Shown: in pieces, positions 21,091 to 30,896 of the stretch
Numbering within the stretch: the first letter of the stretch is position 1
How the letters are laid out: the number at the start of each line of letters is the position of its first letter
NCBI GenBank assembly: GCA_022570795.1
Contig: JAKUDP010000006.1
Location: forward strand, 1,488,001-1,552,000
DNA length: 64,000 bases
Reading direction: 5' to 3'
Origin: Sphaerulina vaccinii
Lineage: Eukaryota; Ascomycota; Dothideomycetes; Mycosphaerellales; Mycosphaerellaceae
Position numbers and translations under genes: made by a program
Notes under the pieces: model-generated
What the model saw: only the letters and a program-made list of their open reading frames with translations
Databases searched by the model: none
Told to the model about the DNA's origin: nothing

Positions 21091-21581
21091 ATGTCGTCCG
21101 CAACGAAGACCAAGGCTCCACCCATCATTGCCACCAGGACTTCTACTTGCCTGTGCAAGTCAGTACAAATCGAAGTCACAGGCGAAGACAAGAATGCTGT
21201 GCTATGTCACTGTGAGAATTGTCGCCAAGCAAGTGGAAGTGCTTTCATGCACAATCACAGATTTATGAAAAGCAATATCAAGGTCTTGAAAGGCGAGAAC
21301 TTGCTGAAGGTGTATGATGATAAAGCTACCAAGAGTGGTGCTACGCTGTACAGGCACTTCTGTTCGAGTTGTGTATGTTCACATGTCTATGGCGTCCCGT
21401 TCGACCTCATACTGATACCTACCAGGGCTCACCACTATGGTTGTCGAACTCTGCTATCAAGGGCTTTGCAGCTTTCAATGTTGGCAACTTAGATGGTGAG
21501 AAGAGACAGCCATTCATGGAGCTGTTCAAAGAAGGCAAACGCAGCTGGATTGGCGAGGTTACAGGACCATCAAAGTTATGA
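21091..21581 (+). CDS. GFA-domain (glutathione-dependent formaldehyde-activating-like) zinc protein
   Basis: Small zinc protein of the GFA/CENP-V fold. Exon 1 is 21091-21372 and exon 2 is 21426-21581, with a 53-nt GTATGT/CAG intron. From ATG 21091 it is 145 aa. Zinc ligands are visible in order: TSTCLCKSVQIEV, CHCENCRQASGSAF, and FCSSC joined by the splice to GSPLWLSNS. Downstream IKGFAAFNVGNLD and the short C-terminus fit the family. The enzymatic reaction is not established for most fungal members; demethylation or formaldehyde activation should not be assumed. An in-frame ATG at 20998 would add 31 residues rich in Arg/Lys/Ser/Thr without acids, which could be a mitochondrial presequence. 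Confidence 0.86.
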
Positions 21582-22149
21582 TGTGCTACAGTGCTTATAC
21601 ACACAAGCGAGAACACAGTATCGCAAGACTTCATGATAACAGTATTCGCAGCCTGGCTGTCCTCTAGTGTCAGACTTCTCTCTGCCGGAAGTGGACGCAA
21701 GAGTGGCTTAGCATCTTCACTTACGACGGCTCAGCCGCTGGCTCGACTTGGAGACATGTTAAGCTGAGAGAAATGCATTGATGACTGCTAACATGAGTAC
21801 GCAGCTCTCTTTTGTAGGACGTAAATCGAACTCACCTCGCATGCCAACGATGTCCGATGTCGTTCTCCAGTCTCGTGATACTTCTCAATCAGTACATCAT
21901 CTGGGTCTCCGATGCTTTGGTCAGATGTTCGTGGACGAGGGACATGTATCACTTCAGCAGTGGCCAGAGCTCACGCAAGATGGACGAACACAATCAAGCA
22001 GGAGCGAGAGCTCTCTGATTTGCGACATGCCTCACATGGCAGGTAAGTCTCTCATTTGAAGGCTTGGTTAGTGGCTCAGTAGCGAGAAGACTCGTGTGAT
22101 GAGACGAGCAAACATATCACATTAGCGGTACATGCTGACACTAGCAGTC
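21582..22149. other. Intergenic between convergent genes
   Basis: About 570 bp with only short frames; no supported gene, repeat or RNA. Confidence 0.45.
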
Positions 22150-23694
22150 TCAACATTCGTGCGCTTTACTAGTCTTCCTCGCTAGCAGTACCCTCTTTGC
22201 CTCGTCCCTGTGCTTCTCTTGCTCAGAGATATACTCAGCGAGCTTTCTCTTCTTGCCAGAACTGGCTGGGCCTTCAGGGCTTGGAGATGGAGACACTGCT
22301 GTGCGAGAAGAGCTAAGGCCCGTTTCAGGTGGAGGCGAAGGAGTGCTTAAGTTGAATCCAGCAGGCTTGAGAAGTGTACGCCAACGATTGACAGGCTCTC
22401 GCTTGGCACGATCTACCTTGTGGTATGCTTGGCTTCTCAAAGAAGGACGAGTTGAGCCACTTCTAGGTTGCGTCCAGACTCCAGCGCTTGGCTCCGGCGT
22501 GCTTGGTCGAGAACGTGCTCGTGGTAGCCGCAGACCTTGTTTCGCGTACTCATCTACAACCAATTGTAGTTCATTCTCGGTATCTCCAAGCTCATCTCGC
22601 ATATCTTTGCTCAGCCAGTCTACATACGCTCTGAATCGAGCTTTGGATGAACGTGGAAAGCACATCAGATGCTGTTCTTGGAGAAGTTGCCATTGCGACT
22701 CATGACGGCGGAGATCGTGCTGTAGTTGTAGTAGACGATTGCTTGCCAAGTTGTACCGCCTGTCCAGTTGCTCGGTAGAGTTTGCGTTGCTGGGTAAGGA
22801 ATCGTACTCACTCATATCCTCGATCTCGTCCGGCGACTGGGGAGTGCCATTGCTGTTCTCACTACCTTCAGATGCAGAGATTGAGCCTGGCCCCGGGAAT
22901 GGAGAAATAGCCTGTGGGGTAACCCTAGCTGCAGCTTGCAGAAGAGGTCGGATAGCCACATGTATCATGTTGTGATATGTTTCACTTTGAGCCTTTTCCA
23001 TCAGCTCTAATGTGAGTTGCAGCCTCTGAATCTGTCTATCCAGCTCAACGTTCCTGACTTCGTGTCGACGCCATGCTCTCGCCAGCTTCAGACTGCGTAA
23101 CTCACTTCGGCGGACTTGAAGCAGTGAGTAGGTATCGAACATGATTCTCATGGTAAGGCAGCTACTATGATCGACAGACCACTCCGACCGAAAGTATAAT
23201 TCGAAGCAATGATTGAGATACTCCTGTGCATGCTTCCATACTTCACTCCAAGCTTTGTTCAGAGCAGATTCGATACGTATATGATCGACCTTGAGCTGTT
23301 CCAGTATCGCCATCCTCTTGCTCTTCTCCTCCTCCGCAAGGCTTTGAGTCTCGCGAGCGGCGTGCAGTATTGCGGTAAAGTCGGTCCTTCGATCGTTCTC
23401 GACACGTTTCTGTTCACCCAAGGCGACATCAAGCCATCGTTGGCGTGTGCACAGCTCGTCTTGATAATTCGTTTGCCGAGCATTGTTCTCACACAGTTCC
23501 TGGTAGAGTGTGTGCAGCCTATCAAAGAGCTCCAGATAGTGTGGTCCAAGTTCGCCGATAGGCTGGAATGGCACATCTGTGTTGAGACGGTCGCGGTGCT
23601 GGATGCGCGAGACAGGTGCTGGATGCTCTTCATTTCGTCGACATAGCAGAGCCCATAAAGTTGTACCTAGTCGCTGTAGTGATTGAAGTGCCAT
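22150..23694 (-). CDS. Coiled-coil protein of unknown function (copy A)
   Basis: No recognised domain. A single exon of 514 aa. A short N-terminus (SLQRLGTTLWALLCRR) is followed by long heptad-like helices rich in Glu, Gln, Arg and Leu at residues about 55-260. An acidic Ser/Asn linker follows, then another helical block containing QHDLRRHESQWQLLQEQHLM and FPRSSKARFRAYVDWLSKDM. A Pro/Ser-rich basic tail ends in SGKKRKLAEYISEQEKHRDEAK, with KKRK as a possible nuclear signal. A diverged relative with the same block order lies at 27625-29280 on the same strand. The function is unknown; self-association is inferred from helix content only. Confidence 0.75.
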   Translation of the reverse strand: MALQSLQRLGTTLWALLCRRNEEHPAPVSRIQHRDRLNTDVPFQPIGELGPHYLELFDRLHTLYQELCENNARQTNYQDELCTRQRWLDVALGEQKRVENDRRTDFTAILHAARETQSLAEEEKSKRMAILEQLKVDHIRIESALNKAWSEVWKHAQEYLNHCFELYFRSEWSVDHSSCLTMRIMFDTYSLLQVRRSELRSLKLARAWRRHEVRNVELDRQIQRLQLTLELMEKAQSETYHNMIHVAIRPLLQAAARVTPQAISPFPGPGSISASEGSENSNGTPQSPDEIEDMSEYDSLPSNANSTEQLDRRYNLASNRLLQLQHDLRRHESQWQLLQEQHLMCFPRSSKARFRAYVDWLSKDMRDELGDTENELQLVVDEYAKQGLRLPRARSRPSTPEPSAGVWTQPRSGSTRPSLRSQAYHKVDRAKREPVNRWRTLLKPAGFNLSTPSPPPETGLSSSRTAVSPSPSPEGPASSGKKRKLAEYISEQEKHRDEAKRVLLARKTSKAHEC

Positions 23695-24282
23695 GTTATG
23701 AATGCTGATGTAGTCAGTTGCAAGATCTTGGATCTGGAATGTCCTGGCTGTGCTCCCTCAACGCCTCAGGTTAAGGACACATCGTGGAGAAGGACTCCAT
23801 AACGCCTCACAACTTGCGTGCAAAGCTCAACAAAGACCGGGCATAAAGATGCAGCAAGCAGAACGTCGAAGCAGGTTGTGCATTTCTACTGGCTGCTTGG
23901 AGTCCTAACCATAGCCACGACAGGGTGGCATATGATGCACGGGCTCGTAGGCAACATAGTCTTAGGTTAGTAGACGGGGCTCACCAATGCGATGTGATGT
24001 AAAGTCTTAGCTTCGGCGGGTGTTCTGGTTAGCACTATGTGAAGTCGCTTTGCGTCCATCTTCCAAGTAGCTGCTGATTCAGTAGCAGCGTTCTGCGTCC
24101 TCGATACGCCGACTCAGCGAATCTTCGCGAGCACCGTTGCTACGCACTAGAGCCACGCTAGTCAGCTTGCTTGTGTTCGGCGACTTCTCCGTGCCATTCG
24201 ACTTTCGTTTTGAGCATGCTTAGCAACAAATGTCACAAGCAGTATCAAATACAGTGCCTTGAGGTACTCAATAAGCTCGACA
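23695..24282. other. Intergenic between divergent genes
   Basis: About 590 bp that must hold promoters for both the coiled-coil gene and the RS-rich gene. No specific site was identified. Confidence 0.45.
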
Positions 24283-26355
24283 ATGTCGCCAGACAAGGAG
24301 CAGTCACCCACTGCTAGTTCCGAGTCGTCCGGACCTGCCTCGAATACAGCGAGAAACCAGAAGATACCTCCTATTCCAGGTCTCAGACCCAGACGCGGCT
24401 TTGCCAACGACGACAAGCTGATCGACAAGATCGTAGGCCAGGTCACCAAGAGGGCAGTCGCCTATGGGGTCGACTACGAGCCGTCGCCGGATGAGTTGGA
24501 GTGGCTCGAGAAAGTCTCCGGCAAAGTCTTCCTGTCCGAGGCTTTCCAGAAGATGTATCTTCGGCACATTCTAGAGACCAGAAGTCTGCCACGCGCCGCA
24601 GTGCTCGCAATGGCGACCAGCGCAGCCAAGCTGGTGGCCGATGAGAAGAATCAAGCAAACGTCATTCGCATAGGCGAACACTTTACGCTCTTGGGTCAAG
24701 ACGGTAGTGAAGTTCGTGATACTAATGGTCTAGCAGTGGACTGCCACTTCAGCAATGATGTGATGCAAAACAAGGCGCGCATCACAGCTGGTGGAGTCGG
24801 AACTTTCGTCAAGTTCTGGAAGACAGAAGTCATGAAGGAGTGGGGTGACTTCGGAAGCAGCACTTTCGTGTCTACGGCCGTTGGTCCAGTGATTTCCAAG
24901 TGCTACACTGGCATCGTCAGTGCGGTCGGTCAAGAGACAATCGATGTCAACGCCTTCGAGACCGTTAGCGGCCTTGGCTTCGAGAGAATTCCTGGAGACC
25001 GGGCTCAGTACTACGTCGCCATTGCCAATGAAGGAGCTGACTATCCAATCGCATTGAAGAATGATCCACTGCAAAGAGGAACGGTCTTCTTCACACGCGG
25101 TCATAAGAATACAACCAACGGATTGTTGAACTTGTTGCCAGTGGTTCTTCGATATGGAGAGATGCTCGCTCCTGAGGAAGGACGCTTGACCGAAGAGAGT
25201 CTCGTGCGATTCACCGATGAAATGCGCCGAGTTTGGCCTCTCCAGAGAGGCGGAGGACTTGCTACCATCTCGAAAGCAGAAGCGGATGGGTATCGCGCAC
25301 ATGGACAGCCTCAGCCATACCAGTTCTACCGATATGCCGATGGCAAGGTTGTGTTGCGCAACTCTCGCGGCGAAGAGCGTATCGACAGCCCTACCGTGTG
25401 CCAGAGTCTACAGTGGAAGGATGACGAACCATCTCAGACATTCGATGACTCAGGGACTGACCAGTCGGAGCCGGAGAAGACTTCTCCTACGCCTCGACCA
25501 GTATGCGAAACCTGCGATGGCGATCATACTGATCAGTCGTATACTAAGCGCACGCCTCTGGGAGCTGAGCACCAAGATCGCCAGAATCGAACGTGGCGAG
25601 AGCTCACACGCCATCAAAAGGAGCGACAGCTTTCTCCAGACACAAGCACTTCCACGCCATCGAGGCAAGGGGCACACGATCCAGCGATTCAGAGACAAGG
25701 GTCTCTTCATTCAGTGGAAAGTGAGCAGGACGCACGTCGACATCTTCATCGAGAACCGCGCACTTCCGTGCCATCGAGAGAAGAGACCGAGCGACAGGCA
25801 CACGGACCAGCGCTTCAGAGACAAGTTGATCTCTTCGCGTTGAGTGAGCAGGGTGCACGTCGACAGTTCTCTCGAGACACGCGCCCTTCTACGCCACCGA
25901 GGCTAGAGACCATGCAGGATGCACGCAATCGAGTATCTCAGAGACCAGAGCCCAGCCAGCTCTACCCGCCTCGTGATTACCCTACACATGGCAAACAATA
26001 CCGTGGATCTGAAGACTCCGCCTCGGCGTCTTCTCGACCATCTCATCATCCTCGCCGAGATGGTTATGATCTTTCATCGCAGAAGAGTGATAACACGCGA
26101 CGTGGTGAGTACGGCCCACCCATGCAATCCTTAAGTGCAGAGTTCGGCAAGATGAACAACGATCGCAAGCATGAGCCCAACGCTAGAGGCCGGTCCAGAG
26201 ATCGCTCGAGAAGTCCGAAGCCTAGGTCTGCGAACTCCAAGCGTAGATCTCGCAGCTACAAGCGTGGATCTGGAGGCTCCAGGCACAGAGGTGCATCTCA
26301 ACGCAATTACGAACGATCGTCGAGCAGCAGATATCCGGACGATAGAAGACGTTAG
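24283..26355 (+). CDS. Protein of unknown function with RS-rich C-terminal tail
   Basis: A single exon of 690 aa from ATG 24283 (the frame extends upstream only through a TTG). Residues about 1-370 form a globular part: RRGFANDDKLIDKIVGQVTKRAVAYGVDY, YLRHILETRSLPRAAVLAMATSA, HFTLLGQDGSEV and a RAQYYVAIANEGADYPIALK region. I recognise no named domain. The second half is low complexity with two ~42-residue tandem repeats (from 25672). It ends in an Arg/Ser tail with RSRDRSRSPKPRS and RRSRSYKRGSGG, as in SR-type nuclear speckle or RNA-processing proteins. A nuclear, RNA-associated role is a plausible inference but unproven. The Gln/Arg-rich repeats suggest fast turnover. Confidence 0.75.
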   Translation: MSPDKEQSPTASSESSGPASNTARNQKIPPIPGLRPRRGFANDDKLIDKIVGQVTKRAVAYGVDYEPSPDELEWLEKVSGKVFLSEAFQKMYLRHILETRSLPRAAVLAMATSAAKLVADEKNQANVIRIGEHFTLLGQDGSEVRDTNGLAVDCHFSNDVMQNKARITAGGVGTFVKFWKTEVMKEWGDFGSSTFVSTAVGPVISKCYTGIVSAVGQETIDVNAFETVSGLGFERIPGDRAQYYVAIANEGADYPIALKNDPLQRGTVFFTRGHKNTTNGLLNLLPVVLRYGEMLAPEEGRLTEESLVRFTDEMRRVWPLQRGGGLATISKAEADGYRAHGQPQPYQFYRYADGKVVLRNSRGEERIDSPTVCQSLQWKDDEPSQTFDDSGTDQSEPEKTSPTPRPVCETCDGDHTDQSYTKRTPLGAEHQDRQNRTWRELTRHQKERQLSPDTSTSTPSRQGAHDPAIQRQGSLHSVESEQDARRHLHREPRTSVPSREETERQAHGPALQRQVDLFALSEQGARRQFSRDTRPSTPPRLETMQDARNRVSQRPEPSQLYPPRDYPTHGKQYRGSEDSASASSRPSHHPRRDGYDLSSQKSDNTRRGEYGPPMQSLSAEFGKMNNDRKHEPNARGRSRDRSRSPKPRSANSKRRSRSYKRGSGGSRHRGASQRNYERSSSSRYPDDRRR
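25672..25923 (+). repeat. Intragenic tandem repeat, 126-bp period
   Basis: Two adjacent units of 126 bp start at 25672 and 25798. They encode AHDPAIQRQGSLHS...EQDARRHLHREPRTSVPS and AHGPALQRQVDLFA...EQGARRQFSRDTRPSTPP. Flanking partial units (SPDTSTSTPSRQG before, ARNRVSQRPEPS after) suggest a longer ancestral array. The frame is preserved. Confidence 0.7.
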
Positions 26356-27624
26356 GCTCTGAAGCTCACTAGCACTTGGGGACACACCGAGTGAACAGAC
26401 CTCAAAGGATTGCTGACAGGCTCTCTGCGTTCTCACCATGACTGCGACAACGAAGGCGGACGCACTCCGCAGCCAAAAAGCGTCTTCAAATCAGACAGTG
26501 CGAGTCGCGAGGCCTTTACACCTGTGTTGCGTTCTCCGCAGTCTGGCACACAATACACTCTCAGACACGCAGACAAAGTGCGGCGAGAATCGGGTAGGCT
26601 CATCTGAGTTCGGTGCTGTGGTATAGACTTCTGGTTGGTCTTGGTATATCGAATAGGCTCCGTTGGATCGTAATATTAGAGGCATGTATAGACTGCAGCT
26701 TGCAACGGCTGTGTGGATTGGCTTCTGGTTGGGTGTTCGAGATTGCCGTCAATGGCGGAATGGGTGATGGTATTATCCACCTGGGTGTTCTCTCGCGCGA
26801 TGCAGCGCACACTGTGGCACTAGGTAGAGTCACAGCTGAGGATCGCAAGCGATCTGTCCAAGCAGAGAAGCAGCTGCGAAACCAGAGAATCGTAGCTTTA
26901 GGGCATGATGGAAATGCACTTGTTCGCTTGTTATTACACGCATCTCAGAAGCCCTCAGCCCGCCGTCTCGAGCTATGCCGTGCAACCTCCACCCACGCAC
27001 GTCGCAAGCGACCACGCCCGCGAATGCAGAGCTATTCCGCGAGTCTTGATATTCGAGGAGCAGAGGTGATGCGAGCTCTCGCGTCATTAACTCTTCCACC
27101 TCTTACATACGTTGGCACGCCGCGAAGGTGCCTCAGACAGCAAATGCGATCGGTTCGAGGCAGCAATTCTTGTCAATCGTCCATAGATCGCACGGAGCCC
27201 AAGCAAGCCGGCCAGTCACATCAAACGTTTCGAATTGCTTCTCCTTTCTCGCGTCCGCACAACTCCTTCAACATATCCACCATCACGAGCAAAGCTTCTC
27301 CATCGCCAACCACTCCATATCAGCCACTCCCACCCACTACCAGACCGGCAACTATGGCTCCATCAAAGACCAAGAGCAAGGCCGAAACCGTAGGCAGACA
27401 GTCCAACCAGCACTTCGTGTGAGGCTGCCTTTCATCGCAGGCTTCTCCGCGAACTGACACAGTCTCCGCCACTCAGAGCAGGCTGGATGTGCAAATGGTT
27501 GGAGTCTTTCATATCAGAGAGTTGGCACCGCGACACAGATGTGATTGCACGTCACTTCATTTTCACTACCAACTGCCATCTCTTTCGAGCCTCCATACGA
27601 ATCATGGTGCTAGGACCCCCTCTC
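26356..27624. other. Intergenic, about 1.27 kb, no firmly supported gene
   Basis: A long plus-strand frame (26613-27422) opens at GTG, not ATG, and has no domain. Near its end, ATG 27355 follows a pyrimidine/CA-rich leader typical of fungal 5' UTRs and opens a frame of only 22 codons (MAPSKTKSKAETVG...). It could be the first exon of a small gene, but no convincing downstream exon was found before the convergent gene begins. Confidence 0.4.
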
Positions 27625-29280
27625 TTAAATATCAACGTCTTCATTATCCTCCTCATTGGCGATTCCTCCAGCCTCATCGCCTTGTCTCTGATTCGCTCTC
27701 GTCCACTCTGCCAACTGCCGTTGCCTCTCAGAGTTGGCCGGCGCAGAAGGACTGCTCAGAGGTGGGGGAGAGCTATCGTCAGGCCCAACGAGATCAATAT
27801 CTCCTGGTGGAGTCACCGCAGTTGCGGCCGCAGAATTTTGAGTCCGCTGAGCTCTCCAATCATTCAGCCTCCGTCGATTGACGCTCAGCGCAGCCGCAAT
27901 TTCCCAATCTGTTCCAGCATCGAAGCCAGGTCTCGCATCACGAGGAGCAACTCTGGCTCCGCCTCCTGTCGGCGCTGCCGGCGCATCGTCTGAGACTGAA
28001 TCCGCGGAAAACGGGATGTTCAAGTCCAGAAGTCGTTGACGGATGCGTAGGAATTGGTCTTGATGTTCTTGGACTTCTTCTCTTTGAGGTCCTAAGCATT
28101 GGTCGATGTACCGTGTGTACCTTGCCGGCGAGGAGTTCGTGAATGTCAGCAGGTGTTGAAGCTGTATGCCCTCGAGTGCGATCTGGTTGCGAGTGAGTTT
28201 GGCTTGTGCGCTTTCAAGGTCATCTCGAACTTCTATATACAAGTCCTGTAGATAATCGGGATCATCTGGTAAGGATGCAGTGGATCGAGGAGTGGTCCGA
28301 GCACTTGAATTTGCTGGGTTATCACGCGCTGGTCTCCGGACTGCGTCGGTTCCGCCATCTGGAATTCTTGAAGACGGCCGAGAGCTGATAGGATCATCTG
28401 AACCATCAATGACAATTACCACTGGCCAGTAATCTGTCAACAGTCCCACATGTTCCCCCAGAAACATGTCCTGCCATTCTGCTAGAGTAACCTGATTATG
28501 CACTTGAGCGGCTGAAACCTCTTTCAGCTGGCTGTCTGTGGTGTCTAGTTCTCTTGCGAACTCCGCCAAGGCATCTTCGTCTAGCTGGTCTCCAAGAGCA
28601 GTTCTCTGCAGTTGCTGCTCCCGGGGCAAAAGTATCTGCCTCTTGCGTAGCCTGATGACTTCACTCTGTCTCTGCTGACCGATCTTACGGTATCTGGCGC
28701 ACCGGGAAAGAGCTTCATATCCATTGACACTTGGCAAGCACCAGGGCTGATCAAAGTCCACATCGAGAGAAAGATTGCAGTACTGTTGCGATAAGGTGCA
28801 TAGCGTGGTCCATTGGCTCTCGTAGTCTGTTGTCAGTGTGCTGAGTCGTGCTTTGATGTCCTCCAGCTCCGCCCGATGATCTGCTAGCGTTGCTGTTTTC
28901 TCATCAAGTTGGTTCTGCAACATCTCAATGTCGATGCTCCAGTCGAGTCTAGTGTCCGCATTGAGTGCGATCAGGTCGATGCTGTGCAGGTCGATATCCT
29001 CTTGAGTTCTGCCCGTAGGATCTTCCAACTCATTGGATCGCTGCTTCAGTTGAGCTATCTGAACCCAGAAGTCGCGCAGTTCTACCAGTAAAGTCGCGAA
29101 CCGTGGTCCAAGGTTAGCCGGAATTGGCTGTGTTCGTGGCCGCACACGTGGTGCTGGTCTGCGAGGAGTATTTGCACGCCGCGGTGGAGTCGCATCGCGT
29201 TGCCCTCGGTGTCGAAATGCACAATAAGGTCGATCTGCGACCGGTAGGAGCTTCCGCAAGATTCTTCTAAAGTACCCCAT
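27625..29280 (-). CDS. Coiled-coil protein of unknown function (copy B)
   Basis: The chosen start is ATG 29280, giving 551 aa that begin MGYFRRILRKLLP. An in-frame ATG at 29502 would add 74 residues, but alignment with copy A (22150-23694), which begins with a similar short hydrophobic/basic segment, favours 29280. The N-terminus is followed by a Pro/Arg-rich linker, then long helices (LLVELRDFWVQIAQLKQRS, IEMLQNQLDEKTATLADHR). A later block has LQLQHLLTFTNSSPARYTRYIDQCL, matching EQHLMCFPRSSKARFRAYVDWL of copy A. The C-terminus is Pro/Ser/Asp-rich and acidic. There is no recognised domain. The pair appears to be ancient paralogues 4 kb apart. Confidence 0.7.
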   Translation of the reverse strand: MGYFRRILRKLLPVADRPYCAFRHRGQRDATPPRRANTPRRPAPRVRPRTQPIPANLGPRFATLLVELRDFWVQIAQLKQRSNELEDPTGRTQEDIDLHSIDLIALNADTRLDWSIDIEMLQNQLDEKTATLADHRAELEDIKARLSTLTTDYESQWTTLCTLSQQYCNLSLDVDFDQPWCLPSVNGYEALSRCARYRKIGQQRQSEVIRLRKRQILLPREQQLQRTALGDQLDEDALAEFARELDTTDSQLKEVSAAQVHNQVTLAEWQDMFLGEHVGLLTDYWPVVIVIDGSDDPISSRPSSRIPDGGTDAVRRPARDNPANSSARTTPRSTASLPDDPDYLQDLYIEVRDDLESAQAKLTRNQIALEGIQLQHLLTFTNSSPARYTRYIDQCLGPQREEVQEHQDQFLRIRQRLLDLNIPFSADSVSDDAPAAPTGGGARVAPRDARPGFDAGTDWEIAAALSVNRRRLNDWRAQRTQNSAAATAVTPPGDIDLVGPDDSSPPPLSSPSAPANSERQRQLAEWTRANQRQGDEAGGIANEEDNEDVDI

Positions 29281-29647
29281 GGTGATGTGAAGACCGAGGG
29301 TTCGTGGTCGGCGCTGAGCTGAACTTTTGACGGTCCAAGACAAAGAACTCATGCTCAACTCTGCTTGCAGCCAGGCCGAGATTGATGTCCATTGTGTTGG
29401 GACGACTTTGTTATGCCATGCCAGCTCGCCGGGTTCCGTGCACTCCATCGCATCGAATGCAGATGTGGTCGAGAACGGCAGATCATCAACCTGAGGCGAC
29501 AAGTGTGATGCAACCCTCTGGTGTGCTCTCGCGTTGCCATCTCCAGCCGTGCTGCGGATCGCTGACGCGCATCACAAGTCGTCGAGCGCAAGGACACGGA
29601 GATGCCAGAAGTGAGGTCGATTCGCCTCACATGTTTCTGAAACATCT
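29281..29647. other. Intergenic: upstream region of copy B
   Basis: About 370 bp. It includes the optional N-terminal extension of copy B (29281-29502). No other gene is supported. Confidence 0.4.
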
Positions 29648-30367
29648 TCACCCAGCCACAGCATCTCCGATCCTCTTCAGACTCAATTCGCCCTTCTTCC
29701 CCCAGCTCGTATTCGGTCTGAAGTCCTCATACATGTGAAAGCCTCTCTTACTCAGCTCCTCCTCTTTGCCCTTCCAAGTCTCCAGTGCCTTCATCATAGC
29801 GCCCTTGACCTTCTCATAAGCTTCTTCACCTCCGTATTTCTTCTTCAAAGTCTCCTCGTTCACCTTCTTAGCTGTATCACCAACCATGGCATGTCCGTCC
29901 TTGAGCTTCAAATGGAAAGTCATAACATCGACTTCCTCAAGCTCGGCCTCCTCTTCTTCACGTTTCTTCTTCTTCGCAGCTTGATCGGCCTTGTCTGGCT
30001 TGTCGATCTTACCTAGTGATCGTCCTTTGGCTATCGCACCGATTGAGCTGATCGCTGAGCCGCAGCTAAGACACGTTGCCCATGGGAGAGAAGGGTGAAG
30101 AGCTTGTGTTATACAACCGGCCCAGAGCTCGAGGACTGGGGCCCTGTTGATCGAGATGGTTTCATCGTTAGTGCCATCTGTCTCTTCAACTTTGGTGTCT
30201 ATGTTGCCAGTCTCTGGTTCGATTTTGGCTTGTTTAGTAGGCTCTTTCTTGGTCTTCTTCGCAGGCGTGGACTTGGAGTCTGGAGCTTTTCGTTTTGAGC
30301 CAGTCTTAGCTGCAGGCTTGAACTCTAGTTTACTTGGGCCATTAGCCTGACTCCTTGTTGTTGGCAT
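29648..30367 (-). CDS. Basic nuclear-type protein with RAPVLxLWA domain
   Basis: A single exon of 239 aa from ATG 30367 (MPTTRSQ). An in-frame ATG further upstream (30466) is possible but gives a less natural N-terminus. Residues about 10-55 are Lys/Pro/Ser/Thr-rich with KRKAPDSK and KKTKKEP, likely a nuclear signal. A conserved-looking module starts at NRAPVLELWAGCITQALHPS and continues to AISSIGAIAKGRSLGKI. It resembles an uncharacterised module (RAPVLxLWA...LG...A..KG..LG) seen in many fungal and bacterial hypothetical proteins. A Lys/Glu helix and DVMTFHLKLKDGHAMVGDTAKKV follow. Function unknown; the name of the module is from memory of its pattern and should be checked. Confidence 0.75.
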   Translation of the reverse strand: MPTTRSQANGPSKLEFKPAAKTGSKRKAPDSKSTPAKKTKKEPTKQAKIEPETGNIDTKVEETDGTNDETISINRAPVLELWAGCITQALHPSLPWATCLSCGSAISSIGAIAKGRSLGKIDKPDKADQAAKKKKREEEEAELEEVDVMTFHLKLKDGHAMVGDTAKKVNEETLKKKYGGEEAYEKVKGAMMKALETWKGKEEELSKRGFHMYEDFRPNTSWGKKGELSLKRIGDAVAG

Positions 30368-30896
30368 TGTTGATGTCGATGTTAATGTTGTTGACCAATG
30401 GTTGATGTCATTTACGCGAGACACGAGAGCTCTCCACTTCACGGAGCCAAGCCCGTTCGACCCCAACTCTCCTTACTCTCCTTTGAACCATCTACTTCGA
30501 CATCTGATGAACATGCATCAGTTCATCGCGGGAGTTGCAAGAAACACTGAGTCCAAAGCGCTCAATGTTGATCTCGAAGTGAGACCAAACGGCTCATGCC
30601 TCTCCTGCTGACCAGAAACGAAGATTGGTATAGAAAGTTTCAAAGAATACGCATAGTTCCGGGCAGTTTGTATAGACCTCTGCTACGATGCGCTCCTGGA
30701 AGGAGACCTGTCGAGCATCGATTCTCTTGGCTGTCCGCCATGAATGCCTTGTTCAAATCCTATTCAAGCACCTTCCAGGCATGGTTGTCTCGCTCTTTGT
30801 TCGGAGATATTTTACTACCTAATCAAGCACAGTATCTAGTAACATGATCGCAGTTCGGAGCGAAAACACTCCTCGTCACGCCTGACCTTCCAGAAC
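30368..30896. other. Divergent promoter region, basic protein / UstYa-like gene
   Basis: About 530 bp between outward-facing genes. Nothing specific was identified. Confidence 0.45.

Noticed and set aside
22739..23646. Plus-strand frames over the coiled-coil gene
   Set aside because: They are antisense shadows of a 514-codon single-exon gene.
26613..27422. 269-codon plus-strand open frame
   Set aside because: It opens at GTG, has no domain, and its codon use is unlike neighbouring genes. Only the last part (ATG 27355) has a gene-like leader.
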